Origin: JAXGPP01 sp964436865
GTDB lineage: Bacteria; Planctomycetota; Planctomycetia; Pirellulales; Thermoguttaceae
NCBI GenBank assembly: GCA_964436865.1
Contig: CAYTFK010000192.1
Coordinates: 1-13,259, forward strand
Direction of reading: 5' to 3'
Length of the DNA: 13,259 nt
Position 1 is the stretch's first letter. Each line of letters opens with the position of its first letter. The position numbers and the translations under genes are program-made. The notes under the pieces are model-generated. The model was not told where the DNA came from. It did no database searches and saw nothing but the letters and a program-made list of their open reading frames with translations. Shown here piece after piece: positions 6,828 to 13,259 of this stretch.

Positions 6828-7829
6828 ATGTCTTCCGCTGACCGACCGATCCGCGAATCGTCGGCGGACTCCGCGACGAATCCTCCCGCCCGATCCCGTA
6901 CAACATCGATGGCCGCTGTGGCAGAGCGAGTATCGAGTTGGACTTCGCGGCTGATCGTGTCGGCGTTGATTCTCGTCGCCGGAATGGGGTTTGGCCGCCA
7001 GGTGTTGCGGTGGTGGGCCGACGACGCGCCGGCGGCCAGTACATTTGAATCAGAATCGGTCTCACCCGGCGGCCTGGGCGACCTTGGTGTTCTGCACGGG
7101 TTGGAGTTCGGCAGTTCCGACTGGACCATGTCGACGCAAACCGTTTCGGGAGACCGCCAGACGGTCGCCCGCAAGCTCGAGGAGTTGTGCCGCGCCGTGG
7201 CGCCCGCGAGCCGACTGCCACAGGGCCCGGCCGGCGCGGAAGAGAAGCGATTCGTCGCCGCGCTGGCGGACCAGAAGCCAGCCGCCGAAGAGCCGGGACA
7301 GTGGCGACTGTACGTAACCGGTGATCTTCCACCCGTAGCGGTTGTCACGCGACCGCCGGCGGATGCGCACGAGGAAGTTGCCAGTTCGCCGGTTGCGGCT
7401 CCGGCCGACCGCGTGGTAACCTGGGCAATAGCGGTCCCGGAACGGACGGATGTGTGGACGCTGTATGCATTTGCTGCCGGCGGCACAACCGCGATAACCG
7501 CTACAACTCCGGGCCTGCCGATGCCGGAAGGCGCACGGCGGACACTGGCGATTCATACGGCTAAGGGTGGAGCAGTCGTCGCCTTTCGGGGATCCTCGTC
7601 TTTGGAGTCCTGGCGGAGTTTTTTTGAGGCGCGGCTGGCCGCCGCTGGCTGGACGCTGGCCGGAGAGTGGAATGCGGACGTGGCCCATGCCTCGGCCCGA
7701 TATGTCGGCCCGGCATCGGGACGGGCGTTTATGGCCGACCTGCACATCCACCGGGATGGCGGCGAAGAGATTCGCGGGCTGGTAGTCGTCGGCCCGCGTG
7801 ACGACAAGCCGACGGAAACAGCACCATGA
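6828..7829 (+). CDS. Unrecognised membrane-anchored protein inside the Tad operon
   Basis: I do not recognise this 333-residue protein. A Ser/Ala/Arg-rich N-terminal tail (1-40) precedes one hydrophobic helix (about 41-58, RLIVSALILVAGMGFG), after which the chain should be periplasmic; there is no Gly-type prepilin leader. Two possible globular parts follow: about 98-180, with MSTQTVSGDRQTVARKLEEL, and about 238-322, alternating beta-like strands around a helix SLESWRSFFEARLAAAGW. A Pro/Ala-rich linker (about 168-195) separates them. It has one Cys (121). The ATG at 6828 is the first Met after the preceding stop, 2 bases away, and the stop overlaps the CpaB start as ATGA. That packing argues for a role in the pilus, perhaps coupling the pseudopilins to CpaB, but no function can be read from sequence. 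A run of seven T lies at 7619-7625. Confidence 0.8.
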   Translation: MSSADRPIRESSADSATNPPARSRTTSMAAVAERVSSWTSRLIVSALILVAGMGFGRQVLRWWADDAPAASTFESESVSPGGLGDLGVLHGLEFGSSDWTMSTQTVSGDRQTVARKLEELCRAVAPASRLPQGPAGAEEKRFVAALADQKPAAEEPGQWRLYVTGDLPPVAVVTRPPADAHEEVASSPVAAPADRVVTWAIAVPERTDVWTLYAFAAGGTTAITATTPGLPMPEGARRTLAIHTAKGGAVVAFRGSSSLESWRSFFEARLAAAGWTLAGEWNADVAHASARYVGPASGRAFMADLHIHRDGGEEIRGLVVVGPRDDKPTETAP

Positions 7830-8590
7830 GAGGCACGCAAGGTCTCGTTATCGCGCTGGCGTTGGGGCTGGCGGGTGGCGTTTTCAACTGGCTCTACCTG
7901 GCCGGAAAAGCCCAACGTCAGGAGACGGTCTCGTACGTCGGTGTTGCCCCGGAGGCGAATATCGCCCGCGGCGAGGTGCTACAGGAGTCGCACCTTGTGC
8001 GGGTCGATATTCCGCGTTCCCAGGCCGGCAACCTCGACGAGTTCGCCTATCCGTGGTCGACGCGGGAATCGGTGGTCGGCAGCCGCGTCTGGCGCGATCA
8101 CAGCGGCGGCTACCTTCTGCTGCGCGACGACCTGAAGACGCCGGCACAGGAGCTCAAGTTTGGCGAGAACGAGCGCGTCGTCTGGCTGCCAGTCGACAAC
8201 CGCACCTTTGTGCCGTCGCTGGTCGAACCCGGAGACATGGTGTCGTTCATCGCCGGCCCGGCGCCGGCGGGCTACGATGAGGCGGCAGAAGATGAGACCG
8301 GCGCGGCCGCCGCCATCGACGGACCCCAGCCGCGCCTTGCCGGAAACATCGACACGATCGGCCCATTCCGCATTCTCTCGCTCGGCAACCGGCTCGGTTC
8401 GGCCGAAGTGCGGCGATCGTCGCGCATGCCGACAGTGCAGGAGAACGTGATTGCTATTGCGATCGAAGTCGATTCGGCCGGCAACCCGATCGCCCAGGCG
8501 GCCAAGCTGCTGAAAATGCTCAACGAGACGAATTTCCGCCCGATGGGCATTCTGCTCCATCCGCGCAAAGGCAAGACACTGGCTCCATGA
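7826..8590 (+). CDS. cpaB: Flp pilus assembly protein CpaB/RcpC
   Basis: A 254-residue protein with an N-terminal membrane anchor (about 6-27) and a SAF-like domain (about 37-105: VGVAPEANIARGEVLQ, then DIPRS and GSRVWRDHSGGYLLLRDDL), the fold shared with antifreeze-like and flagellar FlgA-type proteins. The second half has the RcpC/CpaB pattern FVPSLVEPGDMVSFI (128-142) and a long segment ending VIAIAIEVD. CpaB/RcpC is a periplasmic component thought to act with the secretin and to affect its assembly or gating. A short acidic/Ala insert lies at about 150-165. It overlaps both neighbours by four bases (ATGA). In most Tad loci the secretin gene follows CpaB; here the ATPase does. Confidence 0.85.
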   Translation: MRGTQGLVIALALGLAGGVFNWLYLAGKAQRQETVSYVGVAPEANIARGEVLQESHLVRVDIPRSQAGNLDEFAYPWSTRESVVGSRVWRDHSGGYLLLRDDLKTPAQELKFGENERVVWLPVDNRTFVPSLVEPGDMVSFIAGPAPAGYDEAAEDETGAAAAIDGPQPRLAGNIDTIGPFRILSLGNRLGSAEVRRSSRMPTVQENVIAIAIEVDSAGNPIAQAAKLLKMLNETNFRPMGILLHPRKGKTLAP

Positions 8591-10605
8591 AGATCTGGTT
8601 CAACCGGGTAAGCGAGAGCCGCCGCAACCTCGTCGAGGTTGAAGCAGGCGAAGTGACGATTGGCCGCGATGCGACGAACACCATCGTGCTGGCCAGCCCG
8701 CTCGTCTCGCGCCGCCACGCCATCGTGCGCCTGGTGGACGGCCAGCTTCAATTGGAAAACGTGGGGCTCAACAGTTGCGTTGTCGGCGACGAGGAAGTAC
8801 TCGGCGGCCAGACGGCCCATTTCGCCCCGGGCGCCAAGGTGCGGATCTGGCCGTATACGCTCACCTTCGAGGCTGAGAAGGCCGTTGCCATCAGCCGCGA
8901 GGAACTGGAGAGCCATCTCCGTTCGGTGATGTCGGACCTGGAACTGCGAATCCATCGCAAGCTGCTCGAACGGCTCGACCTGTACGAATTTGAAACGCGG
9001 CGAAGCAGCGACACGGAGAGCATCCTGCTGCTGGAAAACAACATCGAGGACGTCTGCCGGGAGCTTGCCGTCTTCGGACCCGAGAACGAGCCCCTGATCG
9101 AAGAACTGACCGGACTGACGCTCCGCGACCATCTCATCAACCAGTTGATCATGGACTCCGGGCCGGAGGAGTTCTTCGACCTGGCATCGCTCACCTCGAA
9201 CGAGTTCGACGTGCCGGCCACGCTGGTGCCGGAGCGCGAGGCGGAACTGCACGGGCTGCTGCAGTTCGTGCGCGAGCGGATGAACCTTGCCGAGTGCCGC
9301 GACGTGAGCAGCCAGGTGCAGCGCGTCGAGAGCCGCTTCACCGACGTTTTTCCGCTGGTGCGGCCGCACTTGCACCACGAGCTGCGGCGTTACATCGTGC
9401 TGCGGACGCTCAAGAAGGACCTCAAGGACGTGATCTTCGGGTTCGGGCCGCTGCAGGATCTGCTGCGGGCACCCACAGTCACCGAGATCATGGTCGTCGG
9501 CTCCGACCAGATCTACATCGAGCGCGACGGCGTGATCGAGAAGTCGGGCCGCCGCTTCATTTCCGAGAAGGTTACCGAATCAATCATCGAGCGGATCGTT
9601 GCTCAGGTGGGCCGCCGCATCGACAAGAGCCAGCCGCTGGTCGACGCCCGGCTTCCCGACGGTTCGCGGGTAAACGCGATCATCCCCCCACTTTCGACGA
9701 AGGGCCCCTGCCTGACGATCCGCAAGTTCCCCGTCCAGCGGATGACCATGGACGATCTGGTGGAGATGGGAAGCGTGAGCACGGCGGCGGCCCGCTTCCT
9801 CCGGGCATGCGTCATCGACCGCCGCAACATCCTGGTGAGCGGCGGCACGGGGACAGGCAAGACGACCCTGCTGAACGTGCTCAGCAGCTTCATCCCCTAC
9901 AAGGAACGGATCATCACGGTTGAAGACACGCTCGAGCTGCGGCTGCACCAGGAGCACGTGGTGTCGCTGGAGAGCAAAATGTCGAACGTCGAGGGGGCGG
10001 GCGCGTACACGATCCGCGACCTCGTGCGGAACGCGCTGCGGATGCGCCCCGATCGCATCATCGTCGGCGAATGCCGCGGCGCCGAAGCGCTCGACATGGT
10101 TCAGGCGATGAACACCGGGCACGACGGCTCGATGACCACCGTTCACGCCAACAGCGCCCGCGAGGTCGTCGAGCGGCTGGAGGTGCTGATCCTCATGGCG
10201 GCCGACCTGCCCATCGCTTCGATCCACCGGCAGCTTGTCTCGGCGATCGACGTCATCGTGCACATCAGCCGCATGCCGGGCGGGCGCCGCGTCATCACGC
10301 AGGTGTCGGAGCTGACGCGGATCGACCCCGACAGCCACGAAGTGGTGATCCTCGATATTTTCAACTTCCGCAACGGCCGTACGCTCCTGCCCACCGGCTA
10401 CCTGCCCTCGTTCATTGAATCGCTAACGGCCAAGGAACTGCTGGAACTGGAATTTCTTTACGGCCACGATGCGGCGCTCGCCGGACCGGCGACCAGGGCG
10501 CTGCCGGGCGTGGAAGAGCCGACGAGACTGGCGTCGGGTTCGCTTGCGGGGCCCGATCGACCGCGTTCCGGCCGTGAGACGCGAGTCTCCCGGCCGACGG
10601 AGTGA
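8587..10605 (+). CDS. tadA: FHA domain fused to TadA/CpaF pilus ATPase
   Basis: A 672-residue fusion. Residues 1-98 form a forkhead-associated domain with IGR (25-27), SRRH (41-44) and a following strand containing Asn (NVGLNSC, 58-64), the conserved phosphothreonine-binding positions. Residues about 100-260 are mostly helical and charged, resembling the long N-terminal region of TadA proteins. The ATPase core follows: LDARLPDGSR-like VDARLPDGSR (352-361), Walker A GGTGTGKT (419-426), Asp box ITVEDTLEL (443-451), Walker B RIIVGE (490-495) and His box GHDGSMTTVHA (511-521). The tail beyond about 628 is Pro/Arg-rich and looks disordered. TadB and TadC follow directly, so this is the likely main assembly motor. 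The FHA domain suggests recruitment or control by a Ser/Thr-phosphorylated partner; this is inference, as no kinase is present in the window. The start overlaps the cpaB stop (ATGA). Confidence 0.93.
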   Translation: MKIWFNRVSESRRNLVEVEAGEVTIGRDATNTIVLASPLVSRRHAIVRLVDGQLQLENVGLNSCVVGDEEVLGGQTAHFAPGAKVRIWPYTLTFEAEKAVAISREELESHLRSVMSDLELRIHRKLLERLDLYEFETRRSSDTESILLLENNIEDVCRELAVFGPENEPLIEELTGLTLRDHLINQLIMDSGPEEFFDLASLTSNEFDVPATLVPEREAELHGLLQFVRERMNLAECRDVSSQVQRVESRFTDVFPLVRPHLHHELRRYIVLRTLKKDLKDVIFGFGPLQDLLRAPTVTEIMVVGSDQIYIERDGVIEKSGRRFISEKVTESIIERIVAQVGRRIDKSQPLVDARLPDGSRVNAIIPPLSTKGPCLTIRKFPVQRMTMDDLVEMGSVSTAAARFLRACVIDRRNILVSGGTGTGKTTLLNVLSSFIPYKERIITVEDTLELRLHQEHVVSLESKMSNVEGAGAYTIRDLVRNALRMRPDRIIVGECRGAEALDMVQAMNTGHDGSMTTVHANSAREVVERLEVLILMAADLPIASIHRQLVSAIDVIVHISRMPGGRRVITQVSELTRIDPDSHEVVILDIFNFRNGRTLLPTGYLPSFIESLTAKELLELEFLYGHDAALAGPATRALPGVEEPTRLASGSLAGPDRPRSGRETRVSRPTE

Positions 10606-10609
10606 GGAG
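10604..10609 (+). promoter_or_regulatory. Ribosome binding site for tadB overlapping the tadA stop
   Basis: GAGGAG lies 7 bases before ATG 10617 and overlaps the TGA of the FHA-ATPase gene. It favours ATG 10617 over the in-frame GTG at 10602. Confidence 0.6.
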
Positions 10610-10616
10610 AACCGCC

Positions 10617-11468
10617 ATGCCGCAAGGCATCGAACTTTACCTCGGCTCGTTGAGCGTCGCTGCCGCGATCGCTTTGGGCGCGTGGTCAGGGGGCGATCTC
10701 CTTCTGGCGACGGCGGCGGCGATTGAGCGCGATATTGCCGAGAAGTTGCGGCGACTGCGGGCGTCAACGGAGAGGCTGCGGGCGATCCTCGTCGCCTGGG
10801 TCGTCGCGACGGCGGTGGTATTCTTCATCTTCTGGGAGGTACTGGCCAGCCCCGTCTTCGCGGTGCTCGCCTCGGCGTTTCTCCTGGCAGCGCCGTGGTA
10901 TTTGCTGCAGAGGGCGGCCGAACGGCGTCGGCAGAAGGTCGAAGACCAGATGGCCGACGCGATGGTGACGCTCGCCAACGCGGTGCGTGCCGGCCTGTCG
11001 CTGGTGCAGTCGCTGGATATTCTGGCCGCCCAATGCCCCTGGCCGATCAACGAGGAATTCCGGCAGATCATCGGCGAGTACAAGCTGGGCAAGCCGCTGG
11101 AGCGGACGCTCGTCGAGGCCAAAGATCGTCTCAGGAGCGAGAACTTCGCCCTCTTCGCCGCGGCGATACTTGCGAGCCACGAGAGCGGCGGCAAACTCAA
11201 TGAGACGGTCGAGCGGATCGCCCAATCGGTCCTCGAGCTGCAGCGACTGGAACGGAAGATCATGAGCGAGACCGCGCAGGCGCGAAAATCGGCGATCTAC
11301 ATGGCGTGCACTCCTGCAGTCATCCTCGTGGCATATTGGTTCGTCGATCCCGACAACACGGCGCTGCTGTTTACCACGACGTTCGGCCATTTCCTGCTGG
11401 CCGTGGCCCTGCTCCTGAACATCGCCGCCTATTGGTGGGCGCGGTGGATTCTGAATCCTGACATTTGA
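10617..11468 (+). CDS. tadB: Tad inner-membrane platform protein TadB
   Basis: A 283-residue GspF-like (T2SF) membrane protein. Hydrophobic segments lie at about 8-34, 57-74, 77-97, 226-244 and 250-275. The cytoplasmic T2SF domain spans about 108-225, with the family pattern DQMADAMVTLANAVRAGLSLVQSL (from 110), ending in Gly126-Leu127-Ser128, and the typical AILASHESGGKLNETVERIA segment (183-202). TadB pairs with TadC to form the platform that TadA acts on to extract and insert pilin subunits. It starts 11 bases after the FHA-ATPase gene and its stop is followed almost at once by tadC. Helix order matches TadB rather than TadC: the T2SF domain lies between a central pair and a C-terminal pair of helices. 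No anomaly is visible. Confidence 0.88.
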   Translation: MPQGIELYLGSLSVAAAIALGAWSGGDLLLATAAAIERDIAEKLRRLRASTERLRAILVAWVVATAVVFFIFWEVLASPVFAVLASAFLLAAPWYLLQRAAERRRQKVEDQMADAMVTLANAVRAGLSLVQSLDILAAQCPWPINEEFRQIIGEYKLGKPLERTLVEAKDRLRSENFALFAAAILASHESGGKLNETVERIAQSVLELQRLERKIMSETAQARKSAIYMACTPAVILVAYWFVDPDNTALLFTTTFGHFLLAVALLLNIAAYWWARWILNPDI

Positions 11469-11476
11469 CGTTTTTC

Positions 11477-12424
11477 ATGCTCCTTCTCCTGGCTATCAGC
11501 ACGGTTCTGCTCACCGGCATCGAGCTTGCCGCGTGCGCCGCGATCGCGGCGGCGGTGACGATTGTCGCGCGGTGGGTATTCGTCGTGCTGGCGACCGAGG
11601 ACCTGGAGCAGGGGAGTGAATGGCGCTACGACATCAGCCGCATCAATGAGCTGCGCCGCACCGATCCGCTCTATCGGCTGTTCCAGCCGGTGATCCATTG
11701 GCTGGCGCGGATCAACCGCAACATCTTCCATGACGGGCTGCCCAAGATGCAGCGCGAGATTCAGGCCGCCGGGCTGCCGCGGTTCTGGCTGGCCGAGGAA
11801 TACCTGGCCAGAATGGAACTGGTCGCCGCCTTCCTGGTTCCGGTCTATGCGTATTTCTTCACCGATCAGTTCGGCTTGCTCGGCGGCACGCTGCTCACGC
11901 CGGCGGCCGCACTGGCCACGATATGGTACCTGCGGCGGCGGCTGGCCGCCCGCGCCGCCCAGCGACTGCGGATGATCAAGCGGCGGATGCCGTTTCTGCT
12001 CGATCTCTTGACGCTGCTCATGGAGGCCGGGGCCACCTTCCTCAGAGCGTTGCGGCAGGCGGTGGATGAATTTCACGGCCATCCGGTCGCCGAGGAGTTC
12101 GGCCGCGTGCTCAATGACATGAACATGGGCAAGACCCGGGCGGAGGCGTTCGAGGCGATGATGCGCCGGCTCGACGACGACGAGATCAACAGCATTGTGG
12201 GTTCGATCCTGCAAGGCGAGTTCCTCGGCACGCCGCTGGCCCACGTGTTTCGGACCCAGGCGGACGTATTGCGGATCAAGCGGACCCAGCGCGCCGAGAC
12301 CGTGGCCGGCGAGGCGGGGGTCAACATGCTCCTGCCGGGCATGCTGGTGATGATCGCCACGGTGTTGATCATTCTTGGACCGTTTCTGATGAACTACATG
12401 AGTTTCGGACTGTTCCTGGAGTAA
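11477..12424 (+). CDS. tadC: Tad inner-membrane platform protein TadC
   Basis: A 315-residue T2SF-domain membrane protein, partner of TadB. Hydrophobic segments lie at about 1-38, 112-128, 133-152 and 285-305. The T2SF domain spans about 165-285: RMPFLLDLLTLLMEAGATFL (170-189), then GRVLNDMNMGKTRAEAFEAM and SILQGEFLGTPLAHVFRTQA, matching TadC. The loop between the first helices and the second group contains LPKMQREIQAAGLP, also seen in TadC-type proteins. ATG 11477 is 8 bases after the tadB stop; a TTG at 11465 overlaps that stop by 4 bases and would add four residues. Neither has a clear ribosome site, so translation may be coupled to tadB. This is the last recognisable pilus gene in the window. 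Confidence 0.88.
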   Translation: MLLLLAISTVLLTGIELAACAAIAAAVTIVARWVFVVLATEDLEQGSEWRYDISRINELRRTDPLYRLFQPVIHWLARINRNIFHDGLPKMQREIQAAGLPRFWLAEEYLARMELVAAFLVPVYAYFFTDQFGLLGGTLLTPAAALATIWYLRRRLAARAAQRLRMIKRRMPFLLDLLTLLMEAGATFLRALRQAVDEFHGHPVAEEFGRVLNDMNMGKTRAEAFEAMMRRLDDDEINSIVGSILQGEFLGTPLAHVFRTQADVLRIKRTQRAETVAGEAGVNMLLPGMLVMIATVLIILGPFLMNYMSFGLFLE

Positions 12425-12463
12425 CGTGCAACCGCTTGTAGTGCTGCTTCAGGCGGCACCACG

Positions 12464-12480
12464 GCAGGCGCGACGCCTGC
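12464..12480. other. Perfect 7-bp hairpin in the gap after tadC
   Basis: GCAGGCG (12464-12470), loop CGA and CGCCTGC (12474-12480) form a perfect inverted repeat in the 83-base gap between tadC and the zinc-ribbon gene. No T-run follows, so it is not a standard intrinsic terminator, though it might still reduce read-through. GC-rich units of this kind can also be dispersed intergenic repeats. The gap is otherwise featureless except for a purine-rich GAAGAGGAAAG at 12482-12492, rather far from the next ATG. Confidence 0.5.
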
Positions 12481-12507
12481 ACGAAGAGGAAAGTCAAACC
12501 GCAGAAA

Positions 12508-13259
12508 ATGCCCATGCAAGTCGAGTGTCCCCAGTGCCAGCAAAGCGTCACGTTGCCGGATAAAATGGCCGGCAGCGCGGTGAGTTGCCCGCGCTGTGAG
12601 CACCGCTTCATTGCCGGTCGCGTGTCGGGCGGCCGGTCCGCGCCGCTGGCGGTACCACCCCCGTTGGCGACAGCGCCGGGGTCGGCGGCGGCAAAGCCCG
12701 AGGCCTCTGCCGTGTCTGCGCGAGCTTCGGCCCCCAGCGCGCCACCGAAGTCCGGCAACTCGCGGGCGGCGACGCCAAAACCGCCCCTCGGGCCGGAGAA
12801 CCGCACGACTGCGGCTCCAGCCTCCAGCCAGCCGCCGGTTCCGGCTCCGCCGGCGAAACCACAGCGGAAGTCGGCCCGGTTCATCCCGGCGGAGACGGCA
12901 TCGTCGCTTCTGCCCGTGGCGGAGGGTGAGAAGCTGCCCGAACTGCATCTCGCGGAGGACGCGGCCGCCGCCCGGCCGCAGCGCCAGCGTTCAGGCGTCA
13001 ATCCTCTGGTGCTCTTCGGGCTGCTGAGCATGAGCATGGTCTTGTCGCTTGTGCTCGCCTTCATCGACCTGGAGCCGCCCGGCACGAACATGGAACAGAT
13101 CGCCCGTGCTCGCCGCGTGGTCGAAGAAGAGTATTTCTCCGATCTCGGTGGCCCCGAGCCGACAGCAGCGTATCAGATTCTGCTCCGCCAGGCGCACCAG
13201 GCGTGGGCCCGCGGGGATTACCGGGCCGAGCGGCAGTATTACCGCGAGGTGCTGGAGTT
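12508..13259 (+). CDS. Zinc-ribbon membrane protein, possible TPR start (3' end beyond window)
   Basis: The gene runs off the window; 250 residues are visible. Residues 1-37 form an MJ0042-like zinc ribbon with two CPxC-type knuckles (Cys7/Cys10 and Cys27/Cys30). A Pro/Ala/Ser-rich low-complexity linker (about 40-125) and a further polar stretch lead to one membrane helix (about 165-186). The segment after it, AYQILLRQAHQAWARGDYRA (221-240) continuing ERQYYREVLE, has the spacing of a tetratricopeptide helix pair (Ala, GDY, Ala, Tyr, Leu). The topology would put the zinc ribbon in the cytoplasm and the TPR-like part outside. ATG 12508 is the first Met after an in-frame stop at 12439; ATG 12514 is an alternative. 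Function is unknown. It follows tadC in the same direction, so an accessory pilus role like that of the TPR protein TadD is possible but unproven. Confidence 0.78.
   Translation, partial: MPMQVECPQCQQSVTLPDKMAGSAVSCPRCEHRFIAGRVSGGRSAPLAVPPPLATAPGSAAAKPEASAVSARASAPSAPPKSGNSRAATPKPPLGPENRTTAAPASSQPPVPAPPAKPQRKSARFIPAETASSLLPVAEGEKLPELHLAEDAAAARPQRQRSGVNPLVLFGLLSMSMVLSLVLAFIDLEPPGTNMEQIARARRVVEEEYFSDLGGPEPTAAYQILLRQAHQAWARGDYRAERQYYREVLE

Noticed and set aside
6139..7332. A 397-residue open frame on the - strand across the end of the second TadE-like gene and the unknown gene.
   Set aside because: Its translation is Arg/Pro/Gly-rich with no recognisable domain, and it runs antisense to two well-packed operon genes; GC-rich DNA produces such open frames.
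8272..9378. A 368-residue open frame on the - strand opposite cpaB and the FHA-ATPase.
   Set aside because: It mirrors codons of genuine FHA and ATPase sequence on the + strand and has no motif of its own.
12369..13091. A 240-residue - strand frame over the tadC end and the zinc-ribbon gene.
   Set aside because: The + strand carries the CPxC knuckles, linker and membrane helix in one open frame; the antisense product is low-complexity.
1..13259. CRISPR arrays, insertion sequences, tRNA or rRNA genes.
   Set aside because: No regularly spaced repeats, transposase-like frames, terminal inverted repeats or RNA gene signatures were seen; intergenic space totals only a few hundred bases.

Overview
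The window is a GC-rich bacterial chromosome segment with every supported gene on the + strand. It carries one heme-biosynthesis gene, then a long, tightly packed Tad/Flp (type IVc) pilus locus, and ends inside an unrelated-looking zinc-ribbon membrane protein gene. High GC, MJ0042-like zinc-ribbon proteins with a Pro/Ala-rich linker and one membrane helix, and a Tad locus with an FHA-fused ATPase all suggest a planctomycete (Pirellulales-like). This is inference; no rRNA or other lineage marker is present.

Layout: (1) 23-862, coproheme decarboxylase ChdC/HemQ with both key heme-site residues intact. (2) 863-1025, a 163-base gap with a candidate sigma70-like promoter and an imperfect 19-base direct repeat at a 21-base period. 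(3) 1026-12424, eleven genes with gaps of at most 29 bases and five overlapping or near-abutting junctions, probably one transcript: a stand-alone CpaF/TadA-type ATPase, two Flp-like pilins, an A24 prepilin peptidase (TadV/CpaA), a TadE-like protein, a TadG-like protein, a second TadE-like protein, an unrecognised membrane-anchored protein, CpaB/RcpC, an FHA-TadA fusion ATPase, TadB and TadC. (4) 12425-12507, an 83-base gap with a perfect 7-bp hairpin. (5) 12508 to the window end, a zinc-ribbon/transmembrane protein whose visible C-terminal part looks like the beginning of a TPR.

Working model: the prepilin peptidase processes the two Flp-like pilins and perhaps the TadE/G-like pseudopilins. 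TadB and TadC form the inner-membrane platform, driven by one or both hexameric ATPases. CpaB would line or gate the periplasmic/outer-membrane channel. The secretin (RcpA/CpaC) and the TadZ/CpaE localisation ATPase, usually encoded between CpaB and TadA, are not in this window. The features most worth following are the two ATPases of different architecture, the FHA fusion, the unknown protein inside the operon, and the unusual two-helix topology of the first TadE-like protein.
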